Part shown: piece by piece, positions 58,264 through 64,000 of the stretch
How the letters are laid out: each line of letters opens with the position of its first letter
How positions within the stretch are numbered: the stretch's first letter is position 1
Assembly: GCF_024199905.1 (NCBI RefSeq)
Contig: NZ_JANAFB010000010.1
Coordinates: 26,649 to 90,648, forward strand
Direction of reading: 5' to 3'
Origin: Rothia santali
GTDB lineage: Bacteria > Actinomycetota > Actinomycetes > Actinomycetales > Micrococcaceae
Length of the DNA stretch: 64,000 bases
Position numbers and translations under genes: made by a program
The notes under the pieces: model-generated
The model's input: only the letters and a program-made list of their open reading frames with translations
Database searches by the model: none
Told to the model about the DNA's origin: nothing

Positions 58264-59892
58264 ATGTGGCAGCAGGTCTACGACCCCCTCGGCTCCCTCT
58301 GGCTCTCCGCCCTCGTGGCGGCCGTCCCCATCCTGGTGTTCCTGCTGGGGCTGACGGTCCTCAAGCTCACCGGCCTGGTCTCGGCCGTGTCCTCCCTGGT
58401 CGCGACCGCTGTCATCGCCCTCCTCGTCTACGGCATGCCCGCCTCCACCGCCGCGTCGGCCGGGCTGTACGGCGTGCTCGGCGGGCTGTGGCCCATCGGC
58501 TGGATCGTCCTCATGGCCGTCTGGCTCTACCGCATCTCGGTGCGCGCCGGGAACTTCGACGTCATCCGCGGCTCGATCTCCGGGATCACGACGGATCAGC
58601 GCATCCAGGTCCTGCTCATCGCCTACTGCTTCGGCGGCTTCCTCGAGGGGGCGGCGGGGTTCGGCATCCCCATCGCGATCTGCGCGGCGCTGCTGGTCAA
58701 CCTCGGCTTCAAGCCGCTGCGGGCCGCGATGCTCGCGCTCGTGGCCAACGCCGCCGCCGGGGCGTACGGCGCCATCGGGATCCCGGTCATCGTGGGCGCG
58801 CAGCAGGGCGGCGTCGGCGTCGCGGACCTCTCCGCGACCATGGTGGCCGTGACCGTGCTGATCACCGCGGCCGTCCCCTTCATGCTCATGGCCATCATGG
58901 ACGGGCTGCGGGGTCTGCGGGAGACCGCCCCGGCGGCCCTGGTGACCGGCATCGTGTTCGCCGGGCTGCAGGCGGCGGTCCTGCTGCTCCTGGGTCCCGA
59001 GCTCGCGGACATCGTGCCGCCGCTGGCCGCGATGGTCGCGCTGGCGCTGCTCATGCGGCGCTGGAGCCCCCGCGGCATCTACCGGGAGCCGGGGGCGCCC
59101 GCGCCCGACGACGCCGGTGCGGTGCGCCCGGGCCTGCGGCGCGTGGTGGCCGCCTGGAGCCCGTTCTACGTCCTGTCGCTGCTCATCCTCCTGTGGAGCC
59201 TGCCCTTCATGGACTCGCTGACCGGCGAGGGCGGCGCGCTGTCCTGGACCACGCTGGGCTGGACCATGCCCGCCCTGCACGAGCAGGTGCTGCGCGTGGC
59301 GCCGGTCGCCGCGGACCCGACCCCGGTCGGCGCGGTCTGGAGCGTCCCCCTCCTCGCCGCGAGCGGCACGGCGATCCTGCTGGCGGCGGTGCTGACGACG
59401 GCGTTCACCCGGGGGATCAGCTGGCGGGCCTCGTGGCAGGAGCTCGGCGGCGCGGCGCGTCAGCTGGCCGTCCCGGTGGTCATGATCTGCCTGGTCATGG
59501 CCGTGGCCAACGTGATGAGCTTCTCCGGCATGTCCTCGACCCTCGGCCTGGCCATCGCGGAGGTCGGCCGGGCGTTCCCGCTGATCTCCCCGGTGATCGG
59601 CTGGATCGGCGTCTTCGTGACGGGCTCGGTGGTCAACAACAACACCCTGTTCGCGGGCCTGCAGTCCGTCACGGCGGGGCAGATCGGCGCCTCGCAGACC
59701 CTGCTGGTGGCCTCCAACACCGCGGGCGGGCTCGCCGCGAAGGTCGTCTCGCCCCAGTCCATCGCGATCGCCACGGCGGCGGTGGACCGGGCCGGAAGCG
59801 AGTCGCAGCTCATGAGGATGGCCCTGCCGTACAGCGCGGCGCTCCTGGCGTACCTGTGCGTGTGGGTCTTCGCCCTGTCCTTCTGGCTCTGA
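58264..59892 (+). CDS. lctP: L-lactate permease (LctP/LldP family)
   Basis: The 542-residue product is a proton-lactate symporter-type membrane protein with about 13 hydrophobic segments, starting MWQQVYDPLGSLWLSALVAA as LctP proteins do. EGAAGFGIPIAICAALLVNLG and KVVSPQSIAIATAAV are the family motifs. In the segment that is GSDTSSNALF in E. coli LldP, this protein reads GSVVNNNTLF. AGGAAGG lies upstream of the ATG. No lactate dehydrogenase or lldR neighbour is in the window. Confidence 0.9.
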   Translation: MWQQVYDPLGSLWLSALVAAVPILVFLLGLTVLKLTGLVSAVSSLVATAVIALLVYGMPASTAASAGLYGVLGGLWPIGWIVLMAVWLYRISVRAGNFDVIRGSISGITTDQRIQVLLIAYCFGGFLEGAAGFGIPIAICAALLVNLGFKPLRAAMLALVANAAAGAYGAIGIPVIVGAQQGGVGVADLSATMVAVTVLITAAVPFMLMAIMDGLRGLRETAPAALVTGIVFAGLQAAVLLLLGPELADIVPPLAAMVALALLMRRWSPRGIYREPGAPAPDDAGAVRPGLRRVVAAWSPFYVLSLLILLWSLPFMDSLTGEGGALSWTTLGWTMPALHEQVLRVAPVAADPTPVGAVWSVPLLAASGTAILLAAVLTTAFTRGISWRASWQELGGAARQLAVPVVMICLVMAVANVMSFSGMSSTLGLAIAEVGRAFPLISPVIGWIGVFVTGSVVNNNTLFAGLQSVTAGQIGASQTLLVASNTAGGLAAKVVSPQSIAIATAAVDRAGSESQLMRMALPYSAALLAYLCVWVFALSFWL

Positions 59893-59911
59893 TCGGGTGC
59901 GCGCCCGGGTT

Positions 59912-60037
59912 GGATGGCTCGGACCGGATGACCCGGACCGGGGAACTCGGACCGGATGACCCGGGCCGGATGGCCCGGACCGGACGGCTCGGGCCGGTCG
60001 ACCTGGGTCGAGTGGCCCGGGTCGGGTGACCCGGGCC
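59912..60037 (+). repeat. 14-bp tandem repeat, nine units
   Basis: Nine consecutive 14-bp units with consensus GGATGACCCGGRCC run from 59912 to 60037 between lctP and mdh. The unit length is not a multiple of three, so it does not encode a repeat protein. The last units also form the stem at 60010-60041. Confidence 0.88.
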
Positions 60038-60041
60038 ACTC
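60010..60041 (+). terminator. Hairpin at the end of the 14-bp repeat array
   Basis: GAGTGGCCCGGGTC and GACCCGGGCCACTC form a perfect 14-bp stem with a GGGT loop. It would terminate lctP transcription just before the mdh promoter. Confidence 0.6.
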
Positions 60042-60047
60042 GCGCGC

Positions 60048-60053
60048 TACGCT
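60048..60053 (+). promoter_or_regulatory. -10 element TACGCT for mdh
   Basis: TACGCT ends 6 bp before the mdh ATG, placing the predicted start of transcription at the start codon. GTGACC, 16 bp upstream, could be the -35. Confidence 0.45.
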
Positions 60054-60059
60054 GGGGTC

Positions 60060-61139
60060 ATGACGACGACCCCTCAGGACCCGCACCAGACCCCCGCCTC
60101 CGGAAGCGCGCTCCCGGCGGCGACCGACCCCGTGACCGTGACCGTGACCGGCGCGGCCGGGAACATCGGCTACGCGACGCTCTTCCGGGTGGCCGCGGGG
60201 GAGATGCTCGGCGCGGACCGGCCGGTGCGCCTCCGGCTGCTCGAGATCCCCTCCTCGCTGGAGGCGGCCGAAGGGACGGCGCTCGAGCTCCAGGACGGCG
60301 CATTCCCCCTCCTGGAGTCCGTGGACGTCTTCGACGACCCGGTGCGGGCCTTCGACGGCGTCCAGGCGGGTCTGCTCATCGGCTCCCGCCCGCGCGGCCC
60401 GGGCATGGAGCGCTCCGAGCTGCTGGAGGCCAACGGCGCCATCTTCTCGGCGCAGGGCGCGGCGATCAACGCCGGGGCGGCCGAGGACGTGCGCGTCGTC
60501 GTGGTCGGCAACCCCGCCAACACCAACGCGCTCATCGCGGCCTCGCACGCCCCGGACGTGCCCCTCGAGCGGTTCACGGCCCTGACCCGCCTGGACCACC
60601 ACCGGGCCGTCGCGCAGCTGGCGCTGGCGACCGGCTCCCCGGTGGGATCGGTGCGGCGGGTGAGCATCTGGGGCAACCACTCCGCCTCGCAGGTGCCTGA
60701 CGTCGACCACGCGGAGATCGGCGGCCGCCCCGCGCTCGAGGTGCTCGCCGAGCACGGCAGGGGCCGGGCGTGGATCGACGAGGAGTTCATCCCGCGGGTG
60801 GCCCGGCGCGGCGCCGAGATCATCGAGGTCCGGGGCGGCTCCTCGGTGGCCTCGGCGGCGCACGCGGCGATCTGCCACATGCGCGACTGGGTGCGGGGCA
60901 CCCCCGAGGGGGACTGGACCTCGATGGCCGTCCCCTCCGACGGCTCCCACGGCGTCCAGGAGGGCCTGATCAGCTCGTTTCCCGTGACCTGCGCGGCGGG
61001 CCGCTATGACATTAATCACGAGGTGAAGTTGGGCGACGACGTCGAAAACCGCCTCCGCGCGTCGGTTCGGGAGCTCGCGGAGGAGCGGGAAGCCGTGAGA
61101 TCACGGGGTCTGCTGGGTCCCCGGGGGCGTTCCTCCTGA
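60060..61139 (+). CDS. mdh: Malate dehydrogenase
   Basis: MDH interconverts malate and oxaloacetate with NAD in the TCA cycle. The 359-residue product has the NAD site [16 protein letters not shown], the substrate loop region [30 protein letters not shown] and the catalytic His in [13 protein letters not shown]. About 25 extra residues precede the dinucleotide fold. The transcript is probably leaderless. Confidence 0.94.
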   Translation: MTTTPQDPHQTPASGSALPAATDPVTVTVTGAAGNIGYATLFRVAAGEMLGADRPVRLRLLEIPSSLEAAEGTALELQDGAFPLLESVDVFDDPVRAFDGVQAGLLIGSRPRGPGMERSELLEANGAIFSAQGAAINAGAAEDVRVVVVGNPANTNALIAASHAPDVPLERFTALTRLDHHRAVAQLALATGSPVGSVRRVSIWGNHSASQVPDVDHAEIGGRPALEVLAEHGRGRAWIDEEFIPRVARRGAEIIEVRGGSSVASAAHAAICHMRDWVRGTPEGDWTSMAVPSDGSHGVQEGLISSFPVTCAAGRYDINHEVKLGDDVENRLRASVRELAEEREAVRSRGLLGPRGRSS

Positions 61140-61172
61140 GAATCCGGGGTTCCGCCGCGCGGCGCGGACGCA

Positions 61173-61191
61173 AAGGGTGAAATTCACCCTT
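61173..61191. promoter_or_regulatory. Perfect 9-1-9 dyad in the cydAB promoter region
   Basis: AAGGGTGAA and TTCACCCTT flank a single A. The dyad lies 35 bp upstream of the predicted -35. It is not a Rex site (spacing too short) and not a CRP site. It is probably the operator of an oxygen- or redox-responsive regulator, identity unknown. Confidence 0.55.
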
Positions 61192-61225
61192 ACGTTGCTG
61201 TCAACCACGCCCTTCTGGTAGTGCG

Positions 61226-61254
61226 CTGACCCTCCCAGAAGCGCTTGCTACCTT
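61226..61254 (+). promoter_or_regulatory. Promoter for cydAB
   Basis: CTGACC (61226-61231) and TACCTT (61249-61254) are 17 bp apart. Transcription would begin near 61261, about 55 nt before the cydA GTG. Confidence 0.5.
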
Positions 61255-61314
61255 GTGGGCAAGTCCGGTTCCGGACATCGTCGGAGCCGGTGGACAGCGT
61301 CTGCGAGGAGAACC

Positions 61315-62886
61315 GTGGATATCGTAGAGATCGCGCGGTGGCAATTCGGCATCACCACCGTCTACCACTTCATGATGGTGCCCCTGACCCTGGGGCTGGG
61401 CCTGGTCGTGGCCCTGTTCAACGTCCTGTGGGTCAGGACGGGACGGCACGAGTACCTGCGCCTGACCAAGTTCTGGGGCAAGCTCTTTCTCATCAACTTC
61501 ATCATGGGCGTGGCCACCGGGCTGGTCCAGGAGTTCCAGTTCGGGATGGCGTGGAGCGAGTACTCCCGCTTCGTGGGGGACGTCTTCGGCGCCCCGCTGG
61601 CCATGGAGGGCCTGCTGGCCTTCTTCGTCGAGTCCACGTTCCTCGGCCTGTGGATCTTCGGCTGGGGCCGCCTGAAGCCCAGGATCCACGCCGCGTGCCT
61701 CATGGCCGCCGTGGTGGCCTCCTGGTTCTCGGCGTACTTCATCATCGTCGCCAACTCGTGGATGCAGCACCCCGTGGGGTACGAGATCGTCGACGGGCGC
61801 CCGGTGCTGAACGACATCTGGGCGGTGCTGACCAACAACACCGCGATGGTCGCCTTCCCGCACGCCATCCTCGGCTCGGTCTCCGTGGCCGGCTCCTTCC
61901 TGCTCGGCATCGCCTGGTACAAGCTGTGGAAGCGGCGCGTCCGGGGGATCGACACCGTGGACGCGGACGGCAACGTCGTCGTCGGCTCGCTCGAGACCGG
62001 CGCGGAGGACCGCACGGACCACCGGCTGTGGCTGCGCTCGCTGCGGCTCGGCTGCCTGCTCGGCGTGATCGGCTTCGCCGGGACGGCGCTGACCGGGCAC
62101 GCGCAGGCCCAGCTCATGTTCGAGCAGCAGCCGCTGAAGATGGCCGCCGCGGAGGCCGCCTGCCACGACGGCACGGCCTTCTCGGTCCTGACGGTCTCCT
62201 CGCCGGGCTCCCGCGACTGCGACGACGTCGACGCCATCATCGAGCTCCCGGGCCTGCTCTCCTTCCTGGCCAACGACAACTTCCACACCGACATCCCGGG
62301 CATCACGACGCTGGAGCCGCAGTACGAGGAGATGTACGGCACCAACCTCGCCGACGACGACCTCTACGGGGACCGCGCCGGCGACCCGATCAGCTACGTC
62401 CCGCTCATGGAGGTCACCTACTGGGGCTTCCGGGTCATGATCGGCTTCGGCGGGCTCGCCGCGGTGGCGTGCGTGTTCGCCTGGTGGGTGGCCCGGCGCG
62501 GTACGGTGCCAGAGGCCAAGTGGCTCATGCGGCTCGCGGTGTTCGGCATCCTCGCGCCGTTCGGGGCGAACATCGCCGGCTGGGTCTTCACCGAGATGGG
62601 CCGCCAGCCCTTCGTGGTGGCGCCCAACCCGGACCTGCCGCTGGACCAACGCGTGTACATGTTCACCGAGGCGGCCGTCTCGCCCAACGCCTCGCCCTGG
62701 GAGCTGCTGTTCTCCCTCGCCGCCCTGTGCCTGATCTACCTCGTGCTCATGGTGGTCGAGGTGTACCTCATCGCCAAGTACGTCAGATCGGGGGTGGTCG
62801 CGGCCATGCCCGAGCTCGTGGAGGACGAGCACGACGACGATGACGACGACGCCTCCCGCCGCGACGTCCTCTCCTTCGCCTACTAG
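61315..62886 (+). CDS. cydA: Cytochrome bd ubiquinol oxidase subunit I
   Basis: CydA is the quinol-oxidising, heme-bearing subunit of the high-oxygen-affinity bd oxidase. The 523-residue product starts DIVEIARWQFGITTVYHF with the first heme histidine, has about nine membrane segments, NTAMVAFPHAILGSV and a short Q-loop region. The normally conserved GRQPW reads GRQPF (TEMGRQPFVVAP). GTG start with GAGGAG upstream. cydB follows after 11 bp. The acidic tail DEHDDDDDDASRRD is unusual. Confidence 0.94.
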   Translation: MDIVEIARWQFGITTVYHFMMVPLTLGLGLVVALFNVLWVRTGRHEYLRLTKFWGKLFLINFIMGVATGLVQEFQFGMAWSEYSRFVGDVFGAPLAMEGLLAFFVESTFLGLWIFGWGRLKPRIHAACLMAAVVASWFSAYFIIVANSWMQHPVGYEIVDGRPVLNDIWAVLTNNTAMVAFPHAILGSVSVAGSFLLGIAWYKLWKRRVRGIDTVDADGNVVVGSLETGAEDRTDHRLWLRSLRLGCLLGVIGFAGTALTGHAQAQLMFEQQPLKMAAAEAACHDGTAFSVLTVSSPGSRDCDDVDAIIELPGLLSFLANDNFHTDIPGITTLEPQYEEMYGTNLADDDLYGDRAGDPISYVPLMEVTYWGFRVMIGFGGLAAVACVFAWWVARRGTVPEAKWLMRLAVFGILAPFGANIAGWVFTEMGRQPFVVAPNPDLPLDQRVYMFTEAAVSPNASPWELLFSLAALCLIYLVLMVVEVYLIAKYVRSGVVAAMPELVEDEHDDDDDDASRRDVLSFAY

Positions 62887-62897
62887 GAGCCAGCGCC

Positions 62898-63962
62898 ATG
62901 TTCGAACAGTTCATCGACCAGCCCGTCCTGCCCACCGTGTGGTTCTGCGTGGTCGGCTTCTTCTGGATCGGATACGTCGTCCTCGACGGCTTCGACCTCG
63001 GCGTCGGCATGCTCATGGGCCGCGTATTCTCCCGCGACGAGAAGGAGCGCCGGCTGCTGCTCAACACGATCGGCCCCGTCTGGGACGGCAACGAGGTGTG
63101 GCTGGTGACCGCGGGCGCCGCGACCTTCGCCGCCTTCCCGATGTGGTACGCCGCGCTGTTCTCGGCCCTCTACCTGCCGCTGACCCTGCTGCTGCTGGCC
63201 CTGATCCTGCGCGCGGTGTCCATCGAGTACCGCGGCAAGGGCAGCGGCCAGCGGTGGAGCAGCCGGTGGAACACGCTGATGGTCGTCTCCTCGACCGCGA
63301 TCGCCTTCCTCGTGGGTGCGGCCCTCGCCCTGACCACCACGGGCCTGCCGCTCAACGACAACGGCGACCGGGTCGGCGGCCCCTTCGCCTGGGTGACCTG
63401 GCCGGCCGTGCTCGGCGGGGTCGCGATGGTCGGCTTCTGCCTCGCCCACTCCCTGGCCTTCGTGGCGCTGAAGACCGACGGACAGGTGCGCCACCGCGCC
63501 CGCGCCCTGCTGGTCCGCGTGCTGCCGGTGGCCCTGCTGCCCGCCGCGGCGTGGGTGCTGATCCTGCAGCTGCGGGGCGGCACCCCGCTGTCCTGGACCT
63601 TCACGGTCCTCGCGGTGCTGGGCGCCGTGCTGGCCTGGGCCGCGGCGCTCGCGGGCCGGGAGGGCCGCTCCTTCGCGGGGCTCGCGGTCTTCATCGGCGC
63701 GGGGATGCTCGCGATCTTCCTGGCGCTGTACCCGGCCGTGCTGCCCTCGACGCTGCCGGGCGGCGTCGACCTGGAGATCGCCACTGCCTCCTCCTCGCCG
63801 TACACGCTGGGCGTGATGTCGGTGGTCGGGGCCTTCGGGATCCCCATCCTGCTGATCTACCAGTCCTGGACGTACTGGGTGTTCCGCAAGCGCCTGTCCA
63901 CCGAGCACATCCCGGACGCGCACAGCGTCACCGAGCTCGCGACCCGGCCCTCGGCGCGCTAG
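62898..63962 (+). CDS. cydB: Cytochrome bd ubiquinol oxidase subunit II
   Basis: CydB is the structural partner of CydA. The 354-residue product has about eight membrane segments and the family motifs WIGYVVLDGFDLGVGML, GPVWDGNEVWLVTAGAATFA and SSPYTLGVMSVV. It is in an operon with cydA. cydCD (heme exporter) would be expected next but the window ends 38 bp later. Confidence 0.95.
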   Translation: MFEQFIDQPVLPTVWFCVVGFFWIGYVVLDGFDLGVGMLMGRVFSRDEKERRLLLNTIGPVWDGNEVWLVTAGAATFAAFPMWYAALFSALYLPLTLLLLALILRAVSIEYRGKGSGQRWSSRWNTLMVVSSTAIAFLVGAALALTTTGLPLNDNGDRVGGPFAWVTWPAVLGGVAMVGFCLAHSLAFVALKTDGQVRHRARALLVRVLPVALLPAAAWVLILQLRGGTPLSWTFTVLAVLGAVLAWAAALAGREGRSFAGLAVFIGAGMLAIFLALYPAVLPSTLPGGVDLEIATASSSPYTLGVMSVVGAFGIPILLIYQSWTYWVFRKRLSTEHIPDAHSVTELATRPSAR

Positions 63963-64000
63963 CCGCATGCCGACGCCGCGAACCTCCCGCCGCCCGCCGC

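Noticed and set aside
59912..60037. CRISPR array.
   Set aside because: The 14-bp units are directly contiguous with no spacers and no cas genes nearby.
61173..61191. Rex operator in the cyd promoter.
   Set aside because: Rex sites need four bases between GTGAA and TTCAC; here there is one.

Overview
This 64 kb window is high-GC actinobacterial chromosome. Gene content and order point to the Micrococcales, probably a Micrococcaceae-like genus such as Kocuria or Arthrobacter. The evidence is the rpmH-rnpA-yidD-yidC-jag-rsmG-parA-parB block beside dnaA, DivIVA/SepF-type growth genes, the panB-glnA2-glnE-glnA1 block, lipA/lipB beside sucB and lpdA, and sigA followed by a DUF7455 zinc-ribbon gene and a ParE-type topoisomerase gene. 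The genus is inferred; there is no rRNA or tRNA gene here to settle it.

Region 1 (1-18.9 kb) is the replication-origin neighbourhood. recF (partial), dnaN and dnaA run leftwards. The two gaps around dnaA carry DnaA boxes, AT-rich tracts and three copies of an unexplained CTGTAAT-type palindrome. To the right run rpmH, rnpA, yidD, yidC, jag, rsmG, parA and parB, with six parS sites between 8.9 and 11.9 kb. The last parS forms the centre of a perfect 40-bp palindrome between the converging parB and trxA genes. The leftward block trxA, trxB, a shortened pseudokinase-like membrane protein, murJ and a NUDIX gene follows, then pcnA on the plus strand.

Region 2 (19-32.8 kb) starts abruptly with ftsQ: ftsQ, ftsZ, a pgeF-yggS fusion, sepF, yggT, divIVA, lspA (broken by a one-base frameshift), rluD, dnaE, hisD and nrdR. 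This is the end of the division/cell-wall cluster, which normally lies far from the origin, so 18.92-19.02 kb looks like a rearrangement breakpoint or an assembly join.

Region 3 (33-55.7 kb) holds central metabolism and its control: polyphosphate glucokinase, methionine aminopeptidase, panB, two glutamine synthetases flanking their adenylyltransferase glnE, lipoate synthesis (lipA, lipB) beside the 2-oxoacid dehydrogenase genes sucB and lpdA, pepA, a PAC2 protein, a DUF4192 protein and the principal sigma factor gene. A 93-bp piece of glnA1 is duplicated just outside glnA1, and a four-part GlnR-type site lies upstream of it.

Region 4 (55.9-64 kb) holds parE, a lactate permease, a 14-bp x 9 tandem repeat, malate dehydrogenase and the cytochrome bd oxidase genes cydAB. 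Together the last genes suggest lactate/malate use feeding a low-oxygen respiratory branch.

No insertion sequence, prophage, CRISPR array or classical defence island was seen. The unusual signals are regulatory DNA (origin palindromes, the parS palindrome, a SigR-type promoter, a GlnR site, a cyd operator), gene-structure oddities (fusion, frameshifts, pseudokinase, duplicated fragment) and small tandem repeats.
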